A DNA stretch of 42,138 nucleotides from Gelidibacter sp038243395 (GCA_038243395.1 JBBSRC010000026.1:1-42138), one strand, 5' to 3'; counted from the first letter of the stretch, positions 16,844 through 25,283 are shown. The notes: generated from the sequence alone by a model not told the origin. Translations and numbers: made by a program.

Positions 16844-17764
16844 TTATATCTTAATAAAAGCGACGATATCTTTTATTAGTTCTTTTGAGATCTTTCTATT
16901 GTGGTCATTATAGGATTTCGCATTTTCTTGAGTATCGCCTTCAATAATGAACAATACATGGTTCATCTTTTCAATCAATTTTAATTCTGATCCTTCATTG
17001 CCCTTATGGAGTAATTCCGCCTCGGCCGTTTCAACTTGTAAATCTTTCGTACCATTAATAATAAGAACGGGAATTTTTAAATCTTTGATGATCACGGCAG
17101 GATCAAATTTCATCCAACTCATCATAAATTTTTGAACGCTCGGGTCAAATATCGAGTTTAATGCAGGTGGGTAGTCAGTCGTAGTTGTTCCTGATCTTAA
17201 GATGTCAAATATTCGTTTGGTGTCTTCAGTAAACATCGGTGCTGTTTTTTGAACCTGCTCAATAATTACCGCGTCAATAGATTGACCTGCCCCTGCCAAG
17301 GAAATAAAACCATCAACGTTATCTTCAGCAGCGAGCATGCCGATCAAACTTCCCTGGCTGTGACCTATAATGTAAATATTTTTATATTCTTTTTTTGTTT
17401 TGAAATACTTAACCACGTCAATGGCGTCAGAAACAAAATCATCAAACTTTATATTTGGATCAATGGTATTCATTTTGATCTGCTTCACAATACGTTTATC
17501 ATATCTGAATGTGGCAATATCGTTGTTGGCAAGTTGTACAGCCAATTTTTTTAGATTATTGGTTTTTAGGAAATTCTGATTCCCATCTCTGTCTATCGGT
17601 CCAGAACCTCCAATAATAATGGCAATGTCATCTGATCCAGATTTCGGCACCATCAAACTTCCGTCAACCCACTTTGAAATGCTAATATTGGTTTCAGAAT
17701 AAGAAACATCTTGACTAAACGTTAGCGAAAAGAATAGACTAAAAAGCAAAACTAAATTTTTCAT
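16844..17764 (-). CDS. Secreted alpha/beta hydrolase
   Basis: 306 residues with a signal peptide (MKNLVLLFSLFFSLTFS). Alpha/beta-hydrolase fold: the oxyanion strand IIIGGSGPIDRDGNQ (about 49-63), nucleophile elbow GHSQGS (134-139, S136), acid in LIINGTKDLQV and His in MNHVLF. The GGSGPxDRDGN phrase is typical of periplasmic serine hydrolases related to dienelactone hydrolases and BAAT-like proteins. The natural ester or peptide substrate cannot be told. It is a single-gene unit with its own terminator (16792-16823). A TATCTTAG box, one base off consensus, lies about 20 bases upstream of its ATG. Confidence 0.88.
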   Translation of the reverse strand: MKNLVLLFSLFFSLTFSQDVSYSETNISISKWVDGSLMVPKSGSDDIAIIIGGSGPIDRDGNQNFLKTNNLKKLAVQLANNDIATFRYDKRIVKQIKMNTIDPNIKFDDFVSDAIDVVKYFKTKKEYKNIYIIGHSQGSLIGMLAAEDNVDGFISLAGAGQSIDAVIIEQVQKTAPMFTEDTKRIFDILRSGTTTTDYPPALNSIFDPSVQKFMMSWMKFDPAVIIKDLKIPVLIINGTKDLQVETAEAELLHKGNEGSELKLIEKMNHVLFIIEGDTQENAKSYNDHNRKISKELIKDIVAFIKI

Positions 17765-17979
17765 TGATTAAATATTTTGGCAAACTAAGATACTATGAGT
17801 TATTTACTTTAAATAAATAATGCTTAATTATTAAAAATATGATAGACTTTAAGGAAACGTAGGCGTGAATCTTATGGGCAATTTGTCGTTTGAATGTCGC
17901 TTTTTATCGTTAAGTGTTAAATTTTATAACATTTCATCGATTAGAAGTGTGTTTCAACTGATATTTTAAATATAAGTTT

Positions 17980-17987
17980 TACATTTG
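17980..17987 (+). promoter_or_regulatory. -7 element driving the candidate small RNA
   Basis: TACATTTG matches TAnnTTTG perfectly. It predicts a start at about 17991-17994, exactly at the base of the first RNA hairpin. A matching -33 box is weak. Confidence 0.5.
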
Positions 17988-17990
17988 GAG

Positions 17991-18133
17991 TGTACTGAAA
18001 CTTCGGTTTTAGTGCAATGGATTAATTAATTAATATTTGCATATGTTGTTGACTTAGTGACCCTAGATCTACGCAATATAGTAAACGCAAATTAGGAGAA
18101 CCGAGGTTGAGGGACCTCGGTTCTTTCTTTTTT
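17991..18133 (+). ncRNA. Candidate structured small RNA, about 140 nt
   Basis: No protein is encoded, yet the strip folds from end to end. Hairpin 1: 17991-18001 pairs with 18006-18016 (11 bp, two G-U) around TTCG closed by C-G, the very stable UUCG tetraloop. Middle domain: ATTTGC (18035-18040) pairs with GCAAAT (18087-18092), enclosing 18042-18048 with 18074-18080 (7 bp, one G-U). Hairpin 3: AGAACCGAGGT (18097-18107) pairs with ACCTCGGTTCT (18114-18124), followed by a T-rich tract, a canonical terminator. A perfect -7 box lies just upstream. The terminator points to plus-strand transcription although both neighbouring genes (alkB and the hydrolase) are on the minus strand, so it needs its own transcript. 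It could belong to a known Bacteroidota RNA family I cannot name from sequence; it does not look like 6S, SRP or tmRNA. Confidence 0.68.
18097..18133 (+). terminator. 11-bp intrinsic terminator ending the small RNA
   Basis: Perfect 11-bp stem with a 6-base loop (TGAGGG), then TTCTTTTTT. Only the plus orientation has the T tract; its last bases overlap the alkB stop codon. Confidence 0.9.
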
Positions 18134-18728
18134 ATAAAGTCCTGAAAGTTAAATTTATTCTTTCCTTTATTGGTTTCTTTGTTTTAGGAATCTGATGTAA
18201 CCAAAAATGCTGCATTTCTCCTCTCATAATCAGTAAACTGCCATGTTCTAAATTGAGTTTGTGTTTTTCTTCGTTAATAGTCCGGTGTTTAAAATGGAAT
18301 GCTCTTGTGGCTCCCAAACTCAGGGAAGCGATGATTGGATTAGTTCCCAAAACCTTTTCATTATCGGCGTGCCAACCATTGCTATCATTGCCATTTCTAT
18401 ATAAATTAAGCAGCACTGTTGTAAATTCATGTTGACAAGTCTTGTCAATATCTCTTTTGATTTGTGAAAGTTCTACAGTGAATTGTTTTGGCGTCATTGT
18501 AATGTTCGAATAACGATATGGTTTATCATTGGTAGCAAATAAGGCGGTCAATCGCGGTTGTGGATGAGTCTTACCAAAAATTTTGATCTCATCTTGTTGC
18601 CATGGAATGGTGTTCCTAAAATTTTCTAAATATATGTCTGCCTTTTGTAGATCATAAAAATTAGGGATATAAATCAATTCCGCATTAGGGAGCTGAAAAT
18701 GCCTTTTATCAGCTGAAAATAAGTCCAT
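18132..18728 (-). CDS. alkB: AlkB-like 2-oxoglutarate/Fe(II) dioxygenase
   Basis: Oxidative demethylase that repairs alkylated bases in DNA or RNA, by family knowledge. 198 residues. Fe ligands are H120 and D122 (NGWHADNE) and H178 (HFWLHQIPK); 2-oxoglutarate Arg is in ERINLTFR (R190, R196). The substrate-side motif PQPRLTALF (57-65) and LLNLYRNGNDSNGWHADNE are typical of the short AlkB group (ALKBH2/3-like). Divergent from the dipeptidase gene with a 30-base gap between start codons. Its 3' end abuts the oppositely oriented small RNA. Confidence 0.93.
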   Translation of the reverse strand: MDLFSADKRHFQLPNAELIYIPNFYDLQKADIYLENFRNTIPWQQDEIKIFGKTHPQPRLTALFATNDKPYRYSNITMTPKQFTVELSQIKRDIDKTCQHEFTTVLLNLYRNGNDSNGWHADNEKVLGTNPIIASLSLGATRAFHFKHRTINEEKHKLNLEHGSLLIMRGEMQHFWLHQIPKTKKPIKERINLTFRTL

Positions 18729-18758
18729 ACTATAAATTTTATCTAAATTAGCACAACT

Positions 18759-19442
18759 ATGAGGAAAAACAAAGTCTTGTTTTTAGTGTTTATAATTTTG
18801 GGATTTGCTTTTGCAAAAACTCCAAATTCCCAATTGGCTGAAGGATTTGTATATGCAAAAGACGAGATTCCAGATTTGGATATAGAATTGCGCTATTTTA
18901 CCGATCATAACTTTGTGGGAATGCCTATTGAAGGCTATAAGTCCAATAGATTAATTCTTACCAAAGAGGCTGCGGAAGCCTTAAAAAAAGTGCAAGAAGA
19001 TCTTAGAAACCAAAATTTGTGCTTAAAAGTTTTTGATGGTTACAGACCACAACGCGCGGTGGATCACTTCGTCAGATGGGCTAAGGATTTAGGAGATACT
19101 ATTAATAAGCGGGAGTTTTATCCTGAAGTTGAAAAACAATATTTATTTAGTGAGGGTTATATTGCATCAAAATCTGGACATAGCAGAGGCAGTACTTTAG
19201 ATTTGAGTATAATTGATGCCAATACCGGCGAACTCCTGGATATGGGCGGGTTTTTTGATTTTTTTGGCGAAAAGTCATGGACGGACGATTCTGATATTAC
19301 AGAAGTTCAAAAACAGAACCGCGAGCTATTACTGTCCGCAATGGAAAAGCACAATTTTAGAAACTATGAAAAAGAATGGTGGCATTATACCTTAAGATGG
19401 GAACCGTTTCCCGATACCTATTTTGACTTTTTGGTAGAATAG
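18759..19442 (+). CDS. ddpX: D-alanyl-D-alanine dipeptidase (VanX/DdpX family, M15)
   Basis: Zinc dipeptidase cleaving D-Ala-D-Ala; in cells without vancomycin genes it is taken to act in peptidoglycan salvage. 227 residues with a signal peptide (LVFIILGFAFA), so periplasmic. Zinc and catalytic residues: SGHSRGSTLDL (H141, D148) and EWWHYTL (E206, H209). The conserved Arg is in FDGYRPQ (R96). There is no vanA or vanH neighbour, so a resistance role is unlikely. The start region lies next to divergent alkB. Confidence 0.93.
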   Translation: MRKNKVLFLVFIILGFAFAKTPNSQLAEGFVYAKDEIPDLDIELRYFTDHNFVGMPIEGYKSNRLILTKEAAEALKKVQEDLRNQNLCLKVFDGYRPQRAVDHFVRWAKDLGDTINKREFYPEVEKQYLFSEGYIASKSGHSRGSTLDLSIIDANTGELLDMGGFFDFFGEKSWTDDSDITEVQKQNRELLLSAMEKHNFRNYEKEWWHYTLRWEPFPDTYFDFLVE

Positions 19443-19592
19443 ATCATTTTTTAATGCGGCTTATGACTATCGGTGTTTGATAAAATTGTTCGATTTTAAA
19501 AGGCTCTCATTCTATAATAGCTTTAATCATAGTGTCGTAAATCGATCTCATAACTACTCAAAATTATATCTTTAACCTTTGTATAACAGCCC

Positions 19593-21467
19593 TTATTCTT
19601 TTGCTTCCTCCTCAGGTTTATATCCCAATAAATCGTCAATCGTTTTTGCTGTTACTGAATGATAATTTGGTCGTGCTTTCATATAAACTTTAAGTGCATC
19701 CTCCATTCTATCGTTTCTTTTAAAAGCCTTAAAGAGGGTTTCTACATACCAACGACGGCCAACGTGAGTTAAAAATTCTTCAATTTTGGCATCCACATTT
19801 TTCCCGTGATAATCATGATTTAATGCTTGTTCATACCAAACCATTTGAATATAAGAATTTGAAGAATTGGTCAAGTTTAAAGTGTTGTCTAATTCTTTCA
19901 TCTGGTCAGCAGTCATTTCCTTCGGGAAATTGCGAACGAAATGTACCCATTCTTGAGGTGTCCAATCCTTGGTTAAATCTTTGTCAATTTTTCCATTGGT
20001 AATGAATTTTTGAAGGGTCTGCTCTACATTTTTAAATTTGTCAGAATTGATGATTGCTTGGTTTTTAGGAATTCCTGGTTGGTTGATCCATTCGTCAGTA
20101 TTAAAGCTTAGGTTGTTTTTTTGCAAAAGATTCGTGTTGAGGTAAGTCACAAATTTATTGGTGGTCATGGTTGAAAAGGCGTGCTCCTTAAAATAGGTTC
20201 TCAAAAAAGCATCTAATTTTTCACGGCCAACTGTTTCTTCCAAAGTTCTTAAAAAGAGGTAGCCTTTATCATAGGCGATACTGTTCATCCCATCATCTGG
20301 ATTTCTGCCTTTTAAATCGAGTCTAAGCTTGGTGTCATTAGGTGCGTCTTTTAAGCTTTCTAATTCGTCGTCCAAATCTTGTCTGCTGATTAAAGCTAGC
20401 ATATCTGCACGTTCTTTCCCATAAACAGCTTCCATGATGCGCATTTCACAATAAACAGTAAAACCTTCGTTAAGCCAAAAGTCGTTCCAAGTGGCATTGG
20501 TCACTAAATTTCCAGACCAAGAATGTGCTAGTTCATGCGCCACTAAGGATACTAAGCTTTTATCTCCTGCGATAACCGTAGGCGTGGCAAAAGTAAGTCT
20601 CGGGTTTTCCATACCACCAAATGGGAAGCTTGGAGGGAGCACAATAACATCAAATTGTCCCCACGCATAGGGTCCGTAAAGTTGCTCTGCCGCTGAAACC
20701 ATTTTTTCCATATCTGAAAACTCATCGTGAACTTTCTTTAACATTGATTTTTCGGCATACACTCCCGTGCGTTCACTGATGGCTTTGTAGCTGAAATCTC
20801 CAACTGCCAAAGCAATCAGGTAGGCCGGTATGGCTTGTGCCATTCTAAAATGATACGAACCGTTTTCAATTTTTTCCTTAGGATTCTCTGCGCTCATGAC
20901 CGCCATTAAGCCTTTAGGAACTTGTACGCTAGCCTCATAAGTTATGCGTATTTGTGGACTATCTTGAATAGGAATCCAAGACCTTGTCAGGATAGCTTGT
21001 CCTTGGGTAAATAGAAAAGGATGTTTTTTATCAGACGTTTGTTGCGGTTTTAACCATTGTAAAGCTTCAGAATCTTTAGTTGTTTTGTAGACTACGGTAA
21101 TTTGTTTGGTGTCTTTATTGATCGTGATGGTTAGCGGCCGACCTAATTGTTTGTCATTAGCACCCAATGAAAACTCGGTTTCTTTACCATCTGCAAAAAC
21201 GGATTCAATATTTAAGAATTTAGAATCTAAAATAATTTGTGAGCTTTTATTGTTTTCAATATCATAGGTCGCTTTTCCGCTGATAATTTCGTTCTCAAAA
21301 TCAACTTTAATATCTAAGTTCAAATGCTTGATAAAGGCATTGTTTGGTTTGGCATAAGAATGTGGCTCTTCTACATAACTATATACAATTACTTTTTCTT
21401 CTTTAGGTTGTGCACAACTTGTCATGATAAATAGAAGTAGGTAAATTAAAGCTTTGGGAGTGTTCAT
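19593..21467 (-). CDS. M1 family metallopeptidase (leukotriene-A4-hydrolase-like), lipoprotein
   Basis: 624 residues. The signal ends in a lipobox (FIMTSC, C18), so it is anchored on the periplasmic side. An N-terminal beta domain is followed by the catalytic domain: GGMENP (284-289), zinc motif HELAHSW with distal Glu (H311, H315, E334 in NEGF), then an LTA4H-type helical C-terminus. Probably an aminopeptidase; epoxide hydrolase activity cannot be inferred. A 26-bp tandem duplication spans its start codon, so a second upstream ATG exists at 21493, but it opens only a 6-codon frame. ATG 21467 is therefore the true start. Confidence 0.93.
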   Translation of the reverse strand: MNTPKALIYLLLFIMTSCAQPKEEKVIVYSYVEEPHSYAKPNNAFIKHLNLDIKVDFENEIISGKATYDIENNKSSQIILDSKFLNIESVFADGKETEFSLGANDKQLGRPLTITINKDTKQITVVYKTTKDSEALQWLKPQQTSDKKHPFLFTQGQAILTRSWIPIQDSPQIRITYEASVQVPKGLMAVMSAENPKEKIENGSYHFRMAQAIPAYLIALAVGDFSYKAISERTGVYAEKSMLKKVHDEFSDMEKMVSAAEQLYGPYAWGQFDVIVLPPSFPFGGMENPRLTFATPTVIAGDKSLVSLVAHELAHSWSGNLVTNATWNDFWLNEGFTVYCEMRIMEAVYGKERADMLALISRQDLDDELESLKDAPNDTKLRLDLKGRNPDDGMNSIAYDKGYLFLRTLEETVGREKLDAFLRTYFKEHAFSTMTTNKFVTYLNTNLLQKNNLSFNTDEWINQPGIPKNQAIINSDKFKNVEQTLQKFITNGKIDKDLTKDWTPQEWVHFVRNFPKEMTADQMKELDNTLNLTNSSNSYIQMVWYEQALNHDYHGKNVDAKIEEFLTHVGRRWYVETLFKAFKRNDRMEDALKVYMKARPNYHSVTAKTIDDLLGYKPEEEAKE

Positions 21468-21511
21468 GTGAATTATTTACAGTTAGTGTTCATGTGAATT
21501 ATTTATAGTTA
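21460..21511. repeat. 26-bp tandem duplication across the M1 peptidase start codon
   Basis: Copies at 21460-21485 and 21486-21511 differ at one position (C or T). Each holds the leader and ATG region of the peptidase gene, creating an upstream 6-codon frame. Confidence 0.9.
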
Positions 21512-21543
21512 AGGTATCGAAGATAATATTTTAATAGATAAAA

Positions 21544-21903
21544 TTAAAGCGGCAAGTACCAATAGGCCCAATATATCAATCCAAATTGCATTGGGATGCG
21601 CAAGATCAAGATCCACTGCGGAATCCCAGCGCCTGCTTTTTTGCTAGAAAGCATATAGAAATGTACCAACAGAAATACAGTCAACATCGCAATAATAGTG
21701 AAGATGGCCATATTTTTTGTTGATGGAAAACACACGGCAACACCAAGCATAATTTCTGCTACGCCGCTCAGGATTACCAGCATTTTATGATTTGGCAAAT
21801 ATCTCGGCATGATGCGCAAATAGGTTTTTGGTTTAATGAAATGCATCATTCCTGCAAAAATGTAGATTGCTGCCATTAAATAAAGGTGCCAAGGGTAAAT
21901 CAT
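21544..21903 (-). CDS. DoxX-like small membrane protein
   Basis: 119 residues with four membrane helices (about 8-22, 42-60, 65-87, 97-115). The pattern AAIYIFAGMMHFIKPKTYLRIMPRYLPNHKMLVILSGVAEIMLGVAV fits the DoxX/DoxD-like family. The family is loosely tied to quinone or redox chemistry; no specific role can be given. Its start is 5 bases after the stop of the CarboxypepD_reg-like gene, so the two form one unit. Confidence 0.85.
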   Translation of the reverse strand: MIYPWHLYLMAAIYIFAGMMHFIKPKTYLRIMPRYLPNHKMLVILSGVAEIMLGVAVCFPSTKNMAIFTIIAMLTVFLLVHFYMLSSKKAGAGIPQWILILRIPMQFGLIYWAYWYLPL

Positions 21904-21908
21904 AAGCT

Positions 21909-22892
21909 TTAGTCTTTATAGACGTGGTAGGTTAATCCAATGCCATAGTTATTAAATCCTGATTGAAGCAATGTCGATTGAAAGTTGCTTCCTTTTTCAA
22001 ATCTTGTCCATTCATTACCATTAATGAAAACACGTTTGACGTAGGTTCTGTTTTGTGGAATTTTATCCGTAAAGGGAAGAAGTGGTCTAAAATTGGTTGG
22101 AATTTTTATCATGCTTCCATCGTTAGATTTAATTTCTTTGTATTTTTTGTTCGACAGTAGTTTGCCTTTATCATCGGTATATCCTAAAACTTGTAAGGAT
22201 ACAAAAACACCCGATTGCGGAATAAAAACATCTTCCTCCGAAACATCTAAAATAAAGTTGTCACCATCCATTTCCCTAGCTCTAAAAACAATCGTACGAT
22301 AAACTATTTCTTTTCCAGGATTACCGTTTTGGCTGTTGTAAAATTTCACTTTAAATAATGTCGAAAAGGGCTTTTTATCAGCATTGGAACGCTTGCGCTT
22401 GTCCCAATCCTTGGATTCTAAGGTAATGGGAAAGTGTACTTTGGTTATTTTTTTTAAGGCTGCATCTGGATTACTGAAATAAACGGCAATTTCGGATTCT
22501 ATGGTAGGCAACCAACAGTGGTAATAATCATCATCTAAATAAGGTTTAATATTTTCTTCCTTGAATTTTCGATCGATTTTTGCCGTAATCAACACTTCGT
22601 CCAATGCATTGGTTTCGGTGTCCATTAGAAGGATGGTGGGCAAGTTGATGGTGGCGATTTGAAAATCTTTATAACCTAAGGCCGAAATATAGAGCGTGTC
22701 AATATCTGGATATAGCTTTTTTGTGAAAATAAATTCGCCTTCATCATTGGCAAATAAACCATTGCCGTTATTAAAAGAAACGGTGGCATAGGACACAGGA
22801 TAACTGGTTTGTGCATCTTTTATTTTGGTTTGCCCAATGGTTATGTTTACAAAAAACAGTACAGCATAAATGGGGGCACACTTATAAATCAT
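21909..22892 (-). CDS. Carboxypeptidase-regulatory-like domain protein
   Basis: 327 residues with a secretion signal (IYAVLFFVNITIGQ). Residues about 22-95 form a CarboxypepD_reg-like beta domain (KDAQTSYPVSYATVSFNNGNGLFANDEGEFIF, DTLYISALGYKDF, INLPTILL). After DEVLITAKI comes a region of about 220 residues rich in Lys and Tyr with no family I recognise (HCWLPTIESEIAVYF, RTYVKRVFINGNEW). Such proteins are common in Bacteroidota envelopes. There is no TonB plug or barrel, so it is not a transporter by itself. It is coupled to the DoxX-like gene downstream. Confidence 0.78.
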   Translation of the reverse strand: MIYKCAPIYAVLFFVNITIGQTKIKDAQTSYPVSYATVSFNNGNGLFANDEGEFIFTKKLYPDIDTLYISALGYKDFQIATINLPTILLMDTETNALDEVLITAKIDRKFKEENIKPYLDDDYYHCWLPTIESEIAVYFSNPDAALKKITKVHFPITLESKDWDKRKRSNADKKPFSTLFKVKFYNSQNGNPGKEIVYRTIVFRAREMDGDNFILDVSEEDVFIPQSGVFVSLQVLGYTDDKGKLLSNKKYKEIKSNDGSMIKIPTNFRPLLPFTDKIPQNRTYVKRVFINGNEWTRFEKGSNFQSTLLQSGFNNYGIGLTYHVYKD

Positions 22893-23020
22893 AGGGGTTT
22901 TGGTCTTTTATCCTACTGCATGTATTTTAAAAACTGCATAAATTTGCATCCTTAAATTGAATGTCGCAATTCTCTTGGAGCTTCATATTAATATACAAGA
23001 CTCTAAATATACATTTATTA

Positions 23021-23046
23021 ATAAAAAAGCCCTAATAAACTTAGGA
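23021..23046 (-). terminator. Probable terminator of the SMR gene
   Basis: On the minus strand CCTAA-GTTTA-TTAGG, then GC and T6: a short 5-bp stem with a good T tract, about 140 bases past the SMR stop. Confidence 0.5.
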
Positions 23047-23182
23047 CGATATAGGTAAGATCGTTTAATCCATGATTGAGGTGCCATTTTGTATTTTAAT
23101 GCCAAGCGTTATTGTTCACTATAATATTATAGTAATGCGTAAGGCACAAACTACAAAACGAAATGGAAAATGAAGAGGTATC

Positions 23183-23509
23183 TTAATTGGATACAAATTT
23201 TAAACCAGCAATAGAAAGAATAAGAGTTACCAAAAAGAAAACGCGCCAGAAGTCGGCAGATTCTTTGAATATAAAAATACCGACTAAAACGGTTCCGATG
23301 GCTCCGATACCCGTCCAAACAGCATAGGCAGTTCCAATAGGCAGAGTTTCTGTGGCTTTAATTAAAAGCAACATACTAATTGCTAAACAGGCCAAAAAGC
23401 CAACATACCACCATATCACAGCATTTCCAGTAGCATATTTTGCTTTTCCTAAACAAGCGGCAAACCCAACTTCAAATAAGCCACCAATTATTAATATAAT
23501 CCAGTTCAT
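23183..23509 (-). CDS. Small multidrug resistance (SMR) family exporter, SugE/Gdx type
   Basis: 108 residues with four membrane helices, working as an antiparallel dimer in the inner membrane. The conserved Glu in helix 1 (GGLFEVGFA, E13) couples proton and substrate. PIGTAYAVWTGIGAIGTVLVG is the SMR core, and the overall sequence looks more like SugE/Gdx (guanidinium) than EmrE. I looked upstream for the ACGR loops of guanidine-II riboswitches and did not see them. A single gene, so not one of the two-gene paired SMR types. Confidence 0.92.
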   Translation of the reverse strand: MNWIILIIGGLFEVGFAACLGKAKYATGNAVIWWYVGFLACLAISMLLLIKATETLPIGTAYAVWTGIGAIGTVLVGIFIFKESADFWRVFFLVTLILSIAGLKFVSN

Positions 23510-23830
23510 AAATTGAAGATTTTAACTTTTATATTTTTATTGGTATTAAATTGGTTAAGATATTCACATTAAACTCTTTCACTTTAGCTACGAAGAATTG
23601 TGACACGCATTTCATGAATTTTCACAGATTCGCTCTTAACTTAAAATAGGTAAATAAATTATTCTCTTGAAATTTTTCGAATGCAACAAGCTTTCAGTCT
23701 GTTTAAAAAAACAATCGCACTTAAGTAAATTGATGTTCGTTACTTGGAAAAACAAGTTCCATTCCAACATTGCACCTCCGAGTCTCGGCGAGAAACTTCA
23801 GGCTTCCAACTATCGGTTACGAGCTCTCAT
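23510..23830. other. Gap with a GC-richer patch and palindrome
   Basis: About 320 bases without a gene. The part nearest the helicase (23766-23825) is richer in GC than its surroundings and includes CCGAGTCTCGG (23778-23788), an 11-base palindrome. No terminator with a T tract and no RNA family I know was seen. It might be a fragment of a dispersed or mobile element. Confidence 0.4.
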
Positions 23831-25072
23831 CTAATACCACCGTTTTTTGTTACTCTTTGAACCCTGTCCTTTACGTCCTTTTTTATGCTTGCTTCCTGTT
23901 TTTTGAGACGTATGAATTATAGGTTTTGCCATCGGATCCAGTGGAAAAGGATGGTTATCCTCCACAGGGATTTGGATATTGATGAGTTGTTGAATGGTTT
24001 TAATATAAACTTTTTCATCCGCAGAACAGAACGAGTAGGAATTGCCAAAATGACCAGCACGTCCAGTTCTCCCGATGCGGTGTACGTAAGTTTCTGGCAC
24101 GTGTGGCATATCAAAATTAACCACGGCATCCAGCTCATTAATATCAATACCTCTTGCAGCAACATCAGTAGCAATAAGGATATTGGCATCGCCGTGCTTG
24201 AATTTATTTAAAGCAGATTGTCTGTCAGTTTGTGTTTTATCGCCGTGAAAGCTCTCAACCTTAAAACCATTTTTGATCAAGGTTTGCTCAAGTTTTTCAA
24301 CGCCAAATTTAGTCCGTCTAAAAATCAGAATATTCCCTTCAATAGTATTACGCAAAAGATGAAGACATAATTCAATCTTATCCTGTTTTGGAACATAATA
24401 CAATACCTGACTTACGTTTTTAGCGACTGATGAGGTTGGAGTCACTTCAACGCGCTCCGGGTATTTTAAAATAGAGCTTGCTAATTGCTCAACTTTAAAA
24501 GGCATCGTAGCTGAAAATAATAGCGTTTGCTTATTTTCTGGACACAAACGAACAATTTTAGTGACTTCATCAATAAAGCCCATATCTAACATCAAATCGG
24601 CTTCATCTAATACCAGAGTTTCTATATAATCTAAATTGATTTCATCTTGTTTATGCAAATCGAGCAGACGTCCTGGAGTGGCAATGACAATATCCACGCC
24701 CTTTTTAAGAAGATCAATTTGGGGCTCGATTGAGGCGCCTCCAAAAATTACCATGGTTCTCAAATTGGTATGCTTGCTGTAAGTTTTAAAATTCTGGGAA
24801 ATCTGAATGGCCAATTCTCTAGTAGGACTGATAATCAAAGCTCTGATTTTTTTTCCTTTTTTTGTTGCGTCCTGCTTATCAAAAAGAAGTTGCAGAATGG
24901 GAAGTGCAAATGCTGCGGTTTTACCTGTACCCGTTTGAGCAGAAGCAATCACATCTTTTTTGGCCAATATCAATGGGATGGTTTGTTCTTGTATTAAAGT
25001 AGGAGTGTCGTAACCAGATTCAGCGACGGCTTTTAAAATAGGTTTAATCAGTTGTAAGTCCTTAAATGACAT
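23831..25072 (-). CDS. rhlE: DEAD-box ATP-dependent RNA helicase, RhlE type
   Basis: 413 residues. Order of motifs: Q motif (GYDTPTLIQEQTIP), Walker A (ASAQTGTGKT), PTRELA, DEAD (VLDEADLMLDMGF), SATMP, then the second RecA domain with RRTKFGVEKL, ATDVAARGID and HRIGRTGRAG. The C-terminus is a short basic tail (HKKGRKGQGSKSNKKRW) that likely binds RNA, as in RhlE proteins. It probably acts in ribosome assembly or RNA turnover, by family knowledge. The minus-strand TATCTTTG box at 25096-25089 lies 16 bases before the ATG. Confidence 0.94.
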   Translation of the reverse strand: MSFKDLQLIKPILKAVAESGYDTPTLIQEQTIPLILAKKDVIASAQTGTGKTAAFALPILQLLFDKQDATKKGKKIRALIISPTRELAIQISQNFKTYSKHTNLRTMVIFGGASIEPQIDLLKKGVDIVIATPGRLLDLHKQDEINLDYIETLVLDEADLMLDMGFIDEVTKIVRLCPENKQTLLFSATMPFKVEQLASSILKYPERVEVTPTSSVAKNVSQVLYYVPKQDKIELCLHLLRNTIEGNILIFRRTKFGVEKLEQTLIKNGFKVESFHGDKTQTDRQSALNKFKHGDANILIATDVAARGIDINELDAVVNFDMPHVPETYVHRIGRTGRAGHFGNSYSFCSADEKVYIKTIQQLINIQIPVEDNHPFPLDPMAKPIIHTSQKTGSKHKKGRKGQGSKSNKKRWY

Positions 25073-25088
25073 TTATAATTATTTTATA

Positions 25089-25096
25089 CAAAGATA
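25089..25096 (-). promoter_or_regulatory. -7 element of the helicase promoter
   Basis: Perfect TATCTTTG on the minus strand, 16 bases before the ATG at 25072. It implies a very short leader. Confidence 0.5.
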
Positions 25097-25130
25097 CTAG
25101 AAAATATTGTCCGAATTTGAAGATAAGCCT

Positions 25131-25283
25131 TTAATCAATAGCATTTTTGGTCACAAATACACGCCAACCAATTATCGCTATTTGAGTTTTTGTAGCTTTT
25201 GAAAGGTCAAGTTGTTGTTTTGAATAGCTAGGGAGAAGTGCTTTGTTGACCTTCGCTAAAAATTTAAAAAAGCTTTTCTTCAT
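25131..25283 (-). CDS. Conserved 50-residue protein of unknown function
   Basis: A short gene, easily missed: MKKSFFKFLAKVNKALLP, then SYSKQQLDLSKATKTQIAII and GWRVFVTKNAID. I recall similar 50-residue proteins across Flavobacteriaceae, with the N-terminal KxFKFLAKxNKxLLPSxxK and a C-terminal IIGWRxFVT motif; databases sometimes label them SsrA-binding protein, apparently wrongly (far too short for SmpB). Basic and probably amphipathic. A TATCTTTG box (minus strand, 25335-25328) lies about 45 bases upstream. It is 58 bases upstream of the helicase start on the same strand. Confidence 0.8.
   Translation of the reverse strand: MKKSFFKFLAKVNKALLPSYSKQQLDLSKATKTQIAIIGWRVFVTKNAID

Noticed and set aside
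18018..18133. Small protein coding inside the candidate RNA
   Set aside because: ATG codons there are followed by stops after 2-5 codons.
18759..19442. Vancomycin resistance role for the VanX-like dipeptidase
   Set aside because: No vanH, vanA or regulatory neighbours, and the protein is exported; a cell-wall salvage role is more likely.
23510..23620. Guanidine riboswitch upstream of the SMR exporter
   Set aside because: No paired hairpins with ACGR loops or other known guanidine-type blocks could be seen.
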